From Knoxdaviesia capensis (Eukaryota > Ascomycota > Sordariomycetes > Microascales > Gondwanamycetaceae), in NCBI GenBank assembly GCA_001510575.1, contig LNGK01000008.1, positions 5,032,981 to 5,096,980 on the forward strand: a stretch of 64,000 nucleotides of DNA, written 5' to 3'. Of this stretch, positions 23,016-36,109 are shown in pieces. The notes under the pieces are model-generated. The model saw only the letters and a list, made by a program, of their open reading frames with translations, did not search any database and was not told the DNA's origin. Numbering within the stretch: the first letter of the stretch is position 1; every line of letters starts with the position of its first letter. The translations under genes and the position numbers were made by a program.

Positions 23016-26000
23016 TGCAAGGAGCTATATCGGGGTGTGGCCAGAACAACCGGAGATTTGGCGGTTGTTCAGAGAGAGAGGCGGAAAATGAATACAAAAG
23101 GACAAGTTGGTGGAAGTTTGGTTCGAGTGGCGGATTGAACTGTCAGTGCCGATGAGAGTTTATTAGCACCGGAACCACGTTATATGTCACGGCGAGAGAC
23201 TGATATCTGGGAAAGGCTGGGCCGTAAGATGACACGGGTCAAAAACACGCTCGAGAGGAAAGGGTCAAGGGCGATAAGGGTGATGGCGCGCGATAAGGAT
23301 CTCGATCAGCTTATGGTGAAAGAGAACAGAGACGGAAAGCCGAATGAGGACTACAAAGTCGACGTTGTGACTTTTACACAGAGGGAGATTGGAAGAGTGT
23401 AATGAAGTTATAATGTGTGGTAGGATGTCGGGATCTGGCTGGCGTCTATGGGGAATTGATGACAGGAGAAACCGGCGGGAACAGACGGGCACAAATGATT
23501 GGCGATTCCGCAATCGAGAATGTGTCCGACGATGCGAACAATCGAGGCAATGTCTCTGCGTGGTTTCTCGGCTTTGGATGCCAAGGGAGAGAGACAGACA
23601 GGAGAGAGAGATATAGAGTTTGTGATGAATTTCCAAATGTCGTCGATGAACGCGGAGCAGTTGGTGAAGAAAGGGACGGCGCCGAGTTTCCCGGAGCAGT
23701 AGACTCAGGGACAAGTTTCTTTCGTTCTAGGCTCGGAATCGAGGAATCGAGCGTGCCTTGGCGGCTGACGGATAACGGAGAGAGAACTGCCGGATTGAGA
23801 TAAGAGCCCCAGGCAGTATAATTTACTACAGGTAAGAAAAAAGTACAGTAGAGTTGACTTTGCCGTGGCGGCTGGAATGTTAAAAAGAGAAGCGAGAGAT
23901 ACACATGGACAGACCAAGAAATGAAGGATACGAGTAGAGTGTATTTGGAGAGATTGCGAGGAAGAGGAAGAGAAACAAGTTCAGGAACAGCTCGGGTAAT
24001 TGCGGCAGAATTGGTGGGATTAACCCAGCTCGAGTTTGAAGTTGGTGATAGTCGCAAAATTGCAGAGACGGGAATCAAAAGCACAGATCACAAAGAGGGA
24101 AAACGTAAAAGGATGTGCGGGGAAGAAACTACACCTCAATTTTCGTTCTTTCCCTCTTTGGAGCATTAAGAAACTCCGCCAATTCCCGATATATTGAAAC
24201 GGTTTCCTGCTTGTTCTTATGCAGGAAGTCGCGAACGACAAACACCGAAGATCGTGAAAGCAAGGTGCCAAATATATGTGTACAGCACATTCCGTAACAG
24301 CCAATCAACAAGCAGCATGCATGTGAATAGAAACCCTAGAAACCCTAACCAAATTAACGGGCCAAAGGTCTACTAACGGACTTCCGTACGTACTCAAATC
24401 TTTGGCCTTCGGGTCTAAGGGTATGATTGACGAATTCAAGAATGTGAGAATGAATACGAGATTTCTCTCCAGCGTTTGACCAGTTGGCGGTACGTCCTGT
24501 CATACCTGTGCGATTGATGGCTCCTCAGAAATCTTGGGGTTTGATTTTATAGTTATGAGCCAAGATATGTTTATGATCGTGGATAGCTTCCGTGTGTCTA
24601 CATGACGCTCTGCGCAAAAGATGGTAGACAAGTTCACCGGCAGACGATGCCTTGCATGATGCCACACGACAACAGAGAGTACTACCAGACAATAATAACC
24701 TTTTGCTTGACTTTCCTTTTCGTGGACAGCGGGTTTAAAGCCTGTGGCTGGAGCTAAATCAACCGTCCCTGCAGGGGTTCACCCCTGGTCCAAGTGGCCT
24801 CCCCGATTCGCTAGGCATCATTCTTGATGATCAGAAGGCATGCCAGAATACCAGCTGTTTGCTAGGTATACAGCACATCCGCGTCATAGGTTCGAATGCA
24901 TGAGGTGAAGTGGGGTGCTCGGGAAAGCCCCCGGCCCACCAAACACACAGTCTTGTCTTCTGGTAAACACGGCAGAAGAGAGTCAGAGTCAAGATGCAGG
25001 GGAACAGCCAGCGGATGGCTTCCTGAGAGCATGAATGGCCGGGCAAGAAAACACTTTGTCTGTCGTTTGTGTTTGCGGGAGACACGAATAGTAGGGAGAG
25101 AACACAGGAGAACTTCAGTAGAGGTCCCTCTCCGACTTTGGAATGTGAGTGCATGGCCGATGAAAATTTGTAGGCTGGCCACGCCATCTGAACTTTTTGG
25201 CTTCTGGCTCAGGAGGCATGCAGAAATCGGTCGGTTCCTGGAACCGCGCCGGGCTATTCAACGAACTAACTTGAAAAAAAAGCCTCTGTACCCGAACCAA
25301 CATTCTAGATGCTCCCGGAGAACCCCTAGGCCACGCAAACCTCTGAGACTAAAGTGATAAAAGTGAGAGAAAAGAAAACTCTTCAGCACAATCCGACAAA
25401 CAGTGAGACAGGGACCGTTCTTGGGTGTAAGTTTTCTCATATCCGTGGCGCAACACTAAGTAGTAGATGATCTTGTTGCTCCACCATCCTCGTCTTCGCC
25501 ACCACCATCGTTCAAATCTCAGCATTCGCTATACCAGAAATATTCTTGCATCTCCGGAGCCACTCAATACTGCTGTTCTTGTCTCTTGGTGGCCAGTCCA
25601 ACCGGGAATGCAGGAGGCAAGAAAGAAGATGAGGTTCATCAGTGGCAAAGGGGGGTTGAACATCACCGGCGAGGGGCCCTGTCAGCCACCCAATACTGCT
25701 GAAAATAGAACACCTTTGGTCTTCCCTTGGAATGCGAAGAGTACCACGGAACCCGGGGTCTCAACTGATGAACGAACAAACGTCAGGGTTTGTACCTATG
25801 ACAGGGGGTGACATCTCGTGTAGCATCCAAGCTTTCCTATCACGGATCAACACATCGACCACGCACGTTGTGTAGCGTAGCGTAGACAGCTCACGGTTTC
25901 ATCTATATGTCAGTCATAGTAACAACAGACCGGAGCAAACCAATCCTGTATGGAATGAGGGATGAGGCGTAGGCTATGCTCAACCACCGTATTGCGTACA

Positions 26001-26552
26001 ACCCAATGCAGGCAGTCAGTTGCAGTAATCGAGAGGATGACTTCAATGTTGTTATTTATTTCCTCACTCATCCCCCATATTAATCAAGAGCAGCCCAAAA
26101 AGCTCCCTTTTTCGTATTTAAAACCCTTGGCACCTAGTAGCTCCAAGCTGAACATGGTTCGTTTTCATCCTTGTAAATCCCGTATTTGAATATTTAAAGT
26201 TGCCATCCTCGCAAAAGAATGTGACCGTGCCATAAAAATATGCACATACAGGCACTAGTATTTTTTGTTATTCATCTATCTATTTTTCGCTTGACACCGA
26301 GATGTAGCGTTTTCCCGTTCCTACTTGTTCTTTCCGTCTATAAGATCTGTTGGGGTTCCTCTTATATAAACCTGTCTCTTTTCCACTTTTTCTTTCCCTG
26401 ATTTCTTCTTCTTCCACCTCATCCAGCTTCTGTCGTTTACATAGACGTCATCACTTACACCGTCTTTTAGCATATTCATTTGCGTTTATTGTTATAGGTG
26501 AATTCGCCATCGATTTACGTCGCACCCTCGCTATCTTCATCCCTCAGTCGCC
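23016..26552. other. 3.5-kb intergenic region
   Basis: No convincing gene. From about 23160 to 24110 the plus strand is purine-rich (GA-rich), hence C/T-rich on the TM9 coding strand, and likely to be TM9 leader/promoter; a 212-codon minus-strand frame (24084-23446) is explained by that composition. Positions 24331-24350 hold two telomere-like AAACCCTA units. A hairpin with arms CAGGGG/CCCCTG lies at 24772-24787. The stretch 26340-26550 is T/C-rich and should be the glucanase leader. Confidence 0.55.
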
Positions 26553-28350
26553 ATGCGCGTCCTAACCACAACTGTGGCCCTGGTTTCGGCCTGGGCCTCC
26601 CTCGCCTCGGCCTTCACCGGCTTCAACTACGGAAACACGTTCACCGATGGCCGTCCGAAGACCCAGGCCGACTATGAGGCCGAATTCAAGACCGCTGCCG
26701 GTCTTCAGGGGACCAACGGAGCCTTTACCAGTGCTCGCCTGTATACCATGGTGGTATGTAGGAGTTACTTAACTTTCCAGAGCACATCACTGTAGTGTGC
26801 CAGCTGATACTAACCCCGAACAGCAAAAAAACACTGCGAACACCCCGATCGCAGCCATCCCCGCTGGTATTTCGACCGGAACCACTCTCCTCCTTGGTAT
26901 GTGGGCCTCTGGCAGCCAGGACGATTTCAACAACGAGCTGGCTGCTCTGAAGGCCGCCATTGACCAGTACGGTGACAGCCTCGCCAAGATCACCGCCGGT
27001 ATCTCGGTCGGCAGCGAGGACCTGTACCGCATTTCGCCCACCGGAATTGCCAACGGCGAGAATCCCGGCGCGCAGCCCGACGTCCTGGTGCGCTACATCC
27101 AGGAGGTGCGCAACCTGATCGCCGGAACGCCGCTTAGCGGTGCGCGCATCGGCCACGTTGACACCTGGTCCGCGTGGGTTGACGGATCCAACCGCGCTGT
27201 TATTGACGCTGTCGATTGGCTCGGCTTCGACGGATATCCGTACTTCCAGAGTGGCCAGGCCAACGGCATCCAGAACGCCAAGCAGTTGTTCGACGAGTCG
27301 GTGGCCGCCACCAAGGCTGTTGCCGGCGGAAAGGAGGTCTGGATCACTGAGACCGGTTGGCCTGTGGCTGGCAAGGACTTTGGTCAGGCTGTCGCGTCTG
27401 TCGACAATGCCCGGGCATACTGGGAAGCGGTTGGCTGCTCGATCTTCGGCAACATGAACGTGTGGTGGTACACCTTCCAGGATGGTTCTCCCAACGAGGT
27501 TGACACCCCGTTCGGCGTCATCGGTGCCGACCTGACCACTACTCCCCGCTACGACCTGTCTTGCAACGGCAACTCCAAGTAAGTTTCAATTCACAGATCC
27601 CTCGCCATCTGCGTACGTTTCTAACATCGATTCGCAGCCCCTCTTCTTCGTCGGCGTCTCCGTCGGCGTCTAACTCGCCAACCCCTTCGCCCTCGACCAC
27701 GGCTCCCACTCCTTCAGATACACCTGACAATGGAAACGGCAATGGTAATGGAAACAGCAACAGTGAGAGCAGCTCTAGTGTGAACCCTTCTGCGGGTGAA
27801 TCTACCACCCCGACGCCGTCAAGCCCGGGTGAGAGTTCCTCCAGTGAACCTTCAGCAACCCCTGAGGAGACAACCCCTGGCCAAAGCAGCCAATCAACCA
27901 GTATAGCCCCTAGTATTTTGCTTGTTGATTGATATGCTTTGATGCCTTCCCTGGTCTCTCTTCCTTTCTATGGCGCACATCTTGCAAAAGACTTTCAGTT
28001 CCAGGCGTTTTCAATGCCTGTGATTATCGATTATGATTTCTAACATTCTTTTTCCCTCTCTCCTAGGCTCATCCCCGTCGCCCTCCCCTACTGACGGATC
28101 GGGCTCCGGATCCGGTTCCGGCTCCGGATCGGGATCTGGATCGGGCTCGGGCTCCGGATCGGGATCTGGTTCCGAATCGGCCTCCGCCTCCGCCTCCACC
28201 TCCGCCTCGAACACCCAGGTCATCGTTCCGTCGACGACGACGTCTGGCCCCGCGGCTGCTACTACCACCACCGTGCCGGATGCGGCCTCGCGGGTTACGT
28301 CCTTCGGAGCCTCGGCCCTTGCGCTGTTCGTTGCCGTGCTTATTCTGTAA
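26553..28350 (+). CDS. eglC: GPI-anchored GH17 glucan endo-1,3-beta-glucosidase (EglC-like)
   Basis: Four exons (26553-26753, 26824-27578, 27638-27900, 28067-28350) give 500 aa. A signal peptide ends about [10 protein letters not shown]. The GH17 barrel carries the proton-donor motif [11 protein letters not shown] (Glu about residue 132) and the nucleophile in [12 protein letters not shown] (Glu about 243), plus [10 protein letters not shown]. Exons 3 and 4 encode a long Ser/Thr/Pro-rich tail and a Gly-Ser dipeptide run, then a hydrophobic C-terminus ([15 protein letters not shown]) typical of a GPI signal. The enzyme should act in the cell wall on beta-1,3-glucan during growth and remodelling. 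Donors are GTATGT, GTAAGT and GTATAG; the last is weak, but phase and the sense of the tail support it. The open frame reading on past 27900 (to 27932) would lack the GPI signal and may be a retained-intron form. Confidence 0.93.
28096..28175 (+). repeat. Gly-Ser coding minisatellite in GH17 tail
   Basis: Tandem 6/12-bp units of the type GGATCG/GGCTCC/GGATCT encode about a dozen Gly-Ser pairs in exon 4. Such runs act as flexible spacers between catalytic domain and GPI anchor and are likely to vary in length between strains. Confidence 0.9.
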
Positions 28351-29750
28351 ACCGGCACCAGGCAACACATCAGCCAAGCTCCTCCCATTAGCACAAACTG
28401 ATACACGACCACTGAACATAATTCATTTTCCTCCTTCTTTTATTTTTTCGTTCTCTTACTATTTCATTTAATATCCCTCTCTTCCTTCATCCTCCCTGGG
28501 GAAACCGAGCGACGCCTGTCGCAGCGTAACACACAAAAGCCTTGATTGATTCACACACTGTATATATTGACCGGTGGTCCACCCAGCGCGGGGTTTCAAC
28601 CCCCAGAGGACGTAACGACTTTTTCTTACATCCTTATCATGCATGAACCATATATCTTATGCAATTGGAAACACGGACACACGGGCAACCTTTTCTTTCC
28701 TTTTTTTTTTTTGTTTTCTATCTGGTTTTGTCGCTCTTTTTTTCTCTGGCATTCTCTGGGAGGCTTACATTTCATGCTTATCATCATCATCGGTCTTGCA
28801 TTGGGGGAGTAAGTTGCATTTCATATTTCTTATCAGACGACCCATTTTCTTCACGCTTCTGCCATTGAGCTTAGGGGCATATTTTTGGCATTAGCAACAA
28901 TTGATTGAATTTGCCAACTGGATACTTACTATGACTCGTTTAACACTCTAAAAACGTAAAATGAGATATCTCAATCACTTGCAGAAGCTATAGAATCTTT
29001 TCCATATTTTTTGGCTCAAGATGTTTCGTAGATCTCCCCAGACTGAGCTCCGGGAAAAAGGGCAGTTCGCCGGTCCCAAGCGCGGCACGGGAGCAGTATA
29101 TGAGATGCATAAAGTTGTCATATCATATATGTCTATGAGCAAGGAAAGCCCGGAAACTAGTGACTCTCTTGCATGTGAATATATCTCCTTCTAATTCCTG
29201 CGAGTAAACCGCAAATTCAGTTGTTAAAATCCCAACAGGTTCAACTGCTCTGGCAAATCAGATCAAATGTCTACATACGTCGATATGTGGCTGCAACGGA
29301 TGTGGCTGAGCTAGGTGGTGTGGCTGATACCTCCCGATCTTTCAATCCCACGTCGACAGGTCTCAAGATCTGCCTCCCTCAATAGCTTCTTTGGGGGTTC
29401 TCGTATCCATTTCTCAATTCCCGAAGCTCACTTAGATACTCGGACGCCAATTGGTTTCTCTTGACATTCTTCTTTCTCTATTAAAACGCTGTTGTGCTCC
29501 TTCACGCAGCTAGATACAGAATATCCCGCTCCGGGTTTTGTCGCTTGCTTCGAGCCGTTGTCCGACGTCGGCGTTTGTCTCTCCTTTTTTTTTTTCAGCT
29601 CAGCTGTGTGTTCCATTCATTCGAGCGGTGTTTTCCTATCTCCCTCGACTCCCCAACGTCTCGTAACCTAATCGGCGTACCTCTATCTCATCGGCTCACC
29701 TCAACTGAGTTGGCTTCTCGACAACCCCTCACATACCCAGCACAGCTACG
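28351..29750. other. Intergenic between glucanase and ZIP transporter
   Basis: 1.4 kb with glucanase 3' UTR and ZIP gene promoter/leader. A small hairpin (GGGGTT/AACCCC) lies at about 28588-28601, and T tracts near 28700 and 29586. No gene is supported. Confidence 0.55.
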
Positions 29751-31193
29751 ATGCGGCGCGTGTCCAGCGGCCAGACGGTGGCCCTTCTGGCCTTTGCCGT
29801 GATCCTCTCGCAGGCGTACACGGTTCTGGCATCCAAGACCAAGCCGGTGGCGGAAATGAGTCGACATGAGTTTGACGATCGGATACAGGTGAGCTATAGC
29901 CAGGACTTTGGAAAGGGGGGGATGGAGGGGTAGGGGAGCCCGATGCTTGGTCCAGTCTCCGGGGTGTCACTAACAACATATATCCCTGGTTGCTTCCAAT
30001 TTAGGAGTGCCCGATCGTCCAGCAACTCAACTCCGAGAAGCTCACCGCGCACGGCGCGCAGTCGACGTTCATGTCGAAGATGTTTGCGGTGCTGTTCCCC
30101 GGCAGCCCGGCCGTCAACGCCCTGTTGGCCACGCTGTACATCTCCGGCCCGCCCAACTTCCTGCTCGCGCTGTGCCCGCCCGAGATCGACCCGGCGTCGC
30201 TGACCATCATGGTGGCGTTTGCCGTCGGCGGCCTGATGGGCGACACGCTGTTCCACCTGCTCCCCGAGATCTTCCTGGGCGAGGACGAGCCCGAGCGCGC
30301 GCGCCTCGTGCTCGTCGAACCCAACCGCAACCTGCTCCTCGGCGTCGCCATCCTGTGCGGTTTCATGACCTTCGTCGCGATGGACAAGGGCCTGCGGATC
30401 GCCACTGGCGGTGGTGGTGGACATAGCCATGACCACGGCGCGCACTCTCACTCGCATGCTGCCGACGAAAGCGACGATGCGGCCCTGGCCTCCGCGGTGG
30501 GTGACGGTACCCAAGGGGTGCGCAAGCGCAAGGGCGGCAAGAAGGGCGGAAAAGGAAAGGCTGTCAAGAAGGAGGAGCCGGAAATGGCTCCCAGTGTCAA
30601 GATGGCTGGATATCTCAACCTGATGTAAGTGACTACCTTTGTGTCTGGGCCAGGACCCCCAGATGTTCCTCAACTAACTCATCTTTGTGTCATGTCCCTC
30701 TTCCTTCAGTGCCGACTTCACGCACAATATCACCGACGGCCTGGCCATGTCCGCCAGTTTCTACGCCTCGCCCACGGTTGGCGCCAGCACCACGCTCGCC
30801 GTGTTCCTGCACGAGATCCCGCACGAAGTCGGCGACTTTGCGCTCCTAATCCAGTCGGGGTTCTCCAAGCGCGCGGCCATGGGCGCGCAGTTCATCACCG
30901 CGGCCGGCGCGTTCCTGGGCACGCTGATCGGCATTGCCGTGCAGGAGTTCGGTGGCAGCAACTCGGGCGAGGAGCTCGGCATGAACGGCGGCATCTGGGG
31001 CACCAGCCTGACGATGGGCGACATGCTGCTGCCGTTCACTGCCGGCACGTTCCTGTATGTCGGCACGGTGTCGGTCATCCCGGAGCTGCTGGAGACGGGG
31101 CCGAACCGCGGTTCCGAGCTCAAGAAGACGGTGGCGCAGTTCGCGGCTGTTGCGCTGGGCGCGGGTATCATGCTGTACATCTCGTGGAACTAA
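29751..31193 (+). CDS. ZIP family zinc transporter (YKE4/SLC39A7-like)
   Basis: Three exons (29751-29888, 30005-30624, 30710-31193) give 413 aa. A signal-like N-terminal hydrophobic segment is followed by membrane helices, including GGLMGDTLFHLLPE. A cytosolic loop is rich in His (HSHDHGAHSHSH) and Lys/Gly. Helices IV and V have the metal-site motifs HNITDG and HEIPHEVGDFA. The LZT-type signature HEIPHEVGDFA and the pre-motif in TLFHLLPE place it with Yke4/SLC39A7, which moves zinc between the ER/Golgi lumen and cytosol. Donors are GTGAGC and GTAAGT, and both acceptors are good (TTTAG, TTCAG). The gene is very GC-rich. Direction and compartment are inferred from the family. Confidence 0.94.
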
Positions 31194-34100
31194 GGGGCGG
31201 CGAATGTGTGTGTGTGTTTTAGGTGTTTCGGCGTCGCTCAACACCTGTGTGATGCATGAGCCCAGACGCGGGTTTGTGGAAACCAAGCTCGGATGTGGTT
31301 TGCTTCTGTGGAAGGGCTGTGATACATTTAACCCTTAGCATTTCCTTCTATCTCCTGCCCTCCTTTCCATTTCTGTCTCTTTTCAGTTCATCAGGGTTCC
31401 CAGAGCATATACCATCGGCGGGCAGAGTGGTCCCGTCTGTTATCCTACACTGCACCACAGGCCTGGGCTGTGGGCCTCCAAAAGTCATGTTTTTCTCCTA
31501 TATTATGTGTGTTCCATCCATAAGCTTGACAGATTGTGATATCTTGGGTTGGTCTGTTATCATAGAGTGCTTGTGTCTCAGTCATCTTCTCGATGTCCGT
31601 GTACACTGTCACCAAGGTTCAGGCCGGACCCAGGGACCCGGAAGGCGGCGGCCAGCGAACACACCGGCTCCTGATCCCGCGTGCAACATGCCTCCCGAAC
31701 CACATATGTATGTGTGCCGAAAGCACCCAATTTAGGGGATGTAGCACCTGTACGTACTTCATATAGTTAAAATCAGAAGAACAACGTAAAAAGACCGAAA
31801 ACAAGTGACTGCTCAACACCGTACGTCAGAGTCGCGCAACGCAATACGAAGATTCTGCTTCTCTCACAGCCGGAGATGGCTCGACTACGCAACGGCGGTT
31901 GGTCGGGGTCTATTTTTGGGCGGGTATTGCCACTGTTGCCTGGCAAAAAAGAAGAAAGCAAACACCCTCAAGGTGCATGCATGCATGCAGATGCATACCG
32001 CCGAAAAACTTTCATTCTTCGACACAAACCCTAGATAATCTCGAGTAACTAGTGTATTACGTTTTTCCCGGCCGACTCGCGGGCTTCTAGAACACACCCG
32101 CCCAAACGTCTCCAGGGCTCGATTCCCCAGTAAAAAGCTCGAAACAGGGCCACGGTTCCCCGGTTCCATCCACTATACTTTACAGGGCTCTTCCAATGGC
32201 GGTTGGTCTCTATGTCACGGGTCGGACCAGCTGAACGCAAGAAATTTTCCTTTTGTTCTTTGTTGTTTTCTCGCTCTGCTGGTCCGCGGTGAGCCGAAGG
32301 CGAAACGGCGTGGATATATAGAGGTGAAAAGATTTTCGTTTGGTCTGGGGAGACGGTGTCGGTGTTCTAGAAGCCGGCGTGGAGCCCACTGGAAAACTTT
32401 TATTCTTTCTTCAATACGATGTCCCGGTTTTTGGTTGGCTTTCCTTTCACGTTCCAGCATCGAAACTCGACCGTTCAATGATCGGCCCCGGCGTCAAAAG
32501 TTTTTGTTGCCGGCGATGGTGGCAGGGTTTCCATGACATACCTGCTAATAAAACGTAATAATTTGAGGTGTTGTGTCTCTCCCGAGGGGGGGGCGTGTGC
32601 CGTCAATACTCACTCATTCACCGTTCGTAGTAAACTGCAATCAAAGGACCCGCCGCCTTGTGTGTCGTGATGGAAGCTGCGGTTTTCGTCTTTTCGCTTT
32701 CTTTTGCCCTGGTGGTTCTACTGAGCGGAAAAGTGTGGCTGGCCGATACAAGCCGGCCGCGCAAGAAAAGATTTCCCCGTCAAGTCTCACCGATGGGCAA
32801 GTCATGAGATGGGAAGAAAAGGAGTTTCGGTAAGGTCCCCTTTTTCATAAAGTCACGAACACGTTGCCAGTGGCGCTGGGGGGAAAAGGAACCAACCTCT
32901 CGGTATGATTCCAAACACGAGAGTGAGTCGCTTGGCTCTGTAACCCTAAGCCCTAAATCTCAATAAATCTCAGGCTTGCAGCAATCGTACCATCGTTAGA
33001 CCCGGGACACAGCCTATTGTCCGAGTATACAGAGCAGGAGTCAGCACACTCAAGCTTCCACCGCGAGTACCGGTTTGTCGGGCGGAAGCTTCGCTTGTCA
33101 TATCTGTAACACTGAGAAATGAAAGTGATATGCGTAGTAGTCAGACGATAGTAAAGACAAGCGAGTGTGGTAGTAAGGCGTGAATCCATAGAGGCAGCCT
33201 CTCACTTCAGCGCGGCCTTCAACCGCTTGTACGGCGGACAAAACAAGCACACAGCTCCAGACGCCCGTAAAACGAGTCTCGTTTCCTAACAAATTTTCCG
33301 CGGCCCGGAATTGCCTTGGCTTGGCCTGATGCCAATGAACTCCAGCAGAGCCGCACACACACCCAAAAACCCCACCGGCTCAGGGTCCGGGGGCGAATGG
33401 ATTGGGGCGACGGCTGACCACGAAAGAAGGGAAAACAGGTACTCCGCCGGTTCCACGCCCTTTGCTTTCAAGATTGTTTCCTTCTAATGGAATATTTACA
33501 TGTACATCTCGTTCTGACATGCTCCCCCTCACGAAACACGGTGAGATGACGATGCTCAGTCACCACCTTGCAGGACCCCGCCCCCCTCTCACATAGGGCT
33601 GGCTATCAATGACGGCCGCAGACTTTCCCAAGACAGTCCCTGACGAGCGTGTTATAGGTCGAATTGAGATGGCTCAGTGTGCTCCGCGCTGACCAAACAC
33701 GGCTCAATCTGACATGTCGGCGAAGTGAGCGGTGTATCCAACACCGATGAATCAGCGAGCTCAACTCAAAACCACCACCAGATCCAGCTGTGGAGGCGTG
33801 GTCTGGTCCGGGAGGCCCGACGGGAGTGGGGAGTTGGAAGGCAATTTGGTCCAGGAGGGTTCCATAGCACATACGACGCTCATAGAAAGGAGATGTTCGA
33901 AGAACCCGCCTTGGATAGCACGCACTGGAGAATCCTTATTACGTTCCCGACTCACCTGATGGTGTTGTTATGTAACAAGAATGGCACGGATCAGGTGCAT
34001 CCCGCAAACACACACCGAGACTGGTTTCACTTTTTGCCATTGCTCCTGGGATATTAAGAGGTTTGACTGTTTCTTTTGCTTTTTTTCGATCGGAGTTTTT

Positions 34101-36032
34101 CGTGTGGTGGACGGAAACCCAGGAAACGCAGTCAGAACCCCAGGCACGTCCCATCGGCATCTTCGTGTAAGTCGTCCATGCTAGCCAGAAAAGAAGCCGG
34201 TCCCCACAACCCAAGCGGGCCTGCAGTCTAGAATTTCTTGGGCTTAAACACAGGCAAAGTGTGATTCAGAGCCAGAAGTCAATTCTATGGGCAGATCTCT
34301 GTAATTTTGAGGGGAGAAACCCCCATTATCCTCCCCCGAGAGTCGTCGTACAACTGACGTGAGAAGACCGGACTTCACAAACGGGCGCTCACAGATGTCA
34401 ATCAGCAGGGTTTTTGATATTCATGAATCACAAACCACTGGTGTGCATATCTCATCTCCATGATTCATGCATCCTGTTCTGGCCCGTTTGGTGGTGATAC
34501 CTTGAACCCCATATATATAACCCCCCCACTTGCCTCGTCTCGGAGAGTCACTTGCACTACAGCCACACGCCCCAGATCCGGATTGTGGATGATTAAGCAT
34601 TCCAGGAGCCGGGATGTGCTTGGTGACGATGATGATGCTGCTGGTCTAGGCCATGATCTATAAGACATATCCTTCATACTGTCACCACCGCAGATTCTGA
34701 ATATGCTCCGAGTAATCGAGGTCCCGCCCGCCGGCCAGGAGAACGGCTATATTTTTTCAAGGTTGAGTTCGAAGTCCTGTGTGGTAGTTAGTAGACACGG
34801 CGAGCCCGGCCCATGTAACGTCCAGGTCCGAAGCTAGCTCGGGTTCGAAGCAGCGCACGTCTTCCCTGCTGTGGGTGAAGGCACCTCGATTCAGCAAGGG
34901 TGCGAATTGCCAACAGAACTGGTCCGAAAGTGTCTTGTGTCCAGAAACTTCCGGTTCCTCCAGACTGCCAGCCTGTATTAGATTTGCCCATCCCGAAACG
35001 GTTGCCGCCTGTACCTTACCGCGGGGGAACTCTCCTCTGTCGCCACCTCATCCACTCCAAGCAGGATTTGTCCTTGTGTTCGTTAAGTCTTGACATTCTC
35101 TCGGAGAATAGGATCACAGCAGAAAATTTTTTCCCAGAGCAAGAGAGACTCGCCTTGGCGGGCAAGCCGCCAGCAAACTGTGATGCCGGCCCCAGGCCCT
35201 CTTAATAGACACTTGGTGGAGGCGATACGGGAGAGAAACCAGGCATGCCGTTCCACGATTCTATATCCCGAGCCAGGAGAGAATGGGCACTTCTTATGAC
35301 AAAATGTCTGGGAAACCTCCCGATCTCAACAACTCACTTGACGCCAAGTGGTAGAAAACTGTGCGGAGCACAGGATGCGACATGCCTAAGTACACTCGGG
35401 GGAGTGAACGGCCGAGAGGGCACGATGAGAAAGCAGCATCTTGGCCTTCAAAAAACACATATCAACAGCGATGTCTATGGCGTTGAGCAGGAGATTGGAA
35501 CAGAGTTTGAAATAGCCCCGGATAACCCTAAATATCCACTCAGCCAGGATGGTCAAGTCTCCAGTTAGACGGAAGCATCCAGAACTTCCATTACCACACC
35601 AGACCATATGTACCAAAGAAATTTCAAGAATGTCTGCGACCGTTGATGATGTCCCAGCCAAACTCGGTGAGATAGTTATAACTGTGAGTCACAACCATGG
35701 CTCTCAGTCCAAGGCTGAGCCAAACACACCACACACGTGCATCACTGCCAGGTCAGAAATCTTACGCTAGAAAGAGGAAAAAGATAAAAACTCCACACTA
35801 CCTTGTACCTTCGTTCATTCTTGCTGTTCAAGCCAACAAACCAACAACGTGGCAGGGGACGGCGTGTGTACGTGTGTGGCTTGATCACGTTTGAAGAACC
35901 ACTGGCTGGCTCCAGCACAGTTTGTTGGAGTGTATCGGTATCTGTGCAGTTTTCGCCGCTATAGAGAGGGTCGACTAACACGAGCAGTTTTGAAGAAAGA
36001 TCTACTCATTGCTTGGGCTTTTCTGTGCTGGC

Positions 36033-36109
36033 TGCCTTTAGAGGCCAGGCCAGGTGGATCGTGGGATTCTTTTCTCTGCCGAGCTTCGCTTGTTCATGCC
36101 TTTAGAGGC
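36033..36109. repeat. 13-bp direct repeat pair
   Basis: TGCCTTTAGAGGC occurs at 36033-36045 and again at 36097-36109, with a period of 64 bp. The unit is itself partly palindromic (TGCCT..AGGC). No function is known. Confidence 0.6.

Noticed and set aside
23446..24084. 212-codon minus-strand open frame upstream of the TM9 gene
   Set aside because: The strand is C/T-rich, so stop codons are rare by composition; other frames are open too, and the peptide is Ser/Pro/Leu low complexity with no motif.
24889..24900. GGTTCGAATGC resembling a tRNA B box
   Set aside because: No matching A box at the right distance and no cloverleaf could be drawn.
27901..27932. Alternative end of the glucanase at the stop 27930-27932
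   Set aside because: It would remove the Gly-Ser spacer and the hydrophobic GPI signal encoded by an in-phase exon at 28067-28350; kept only as a possible retained-intron form.
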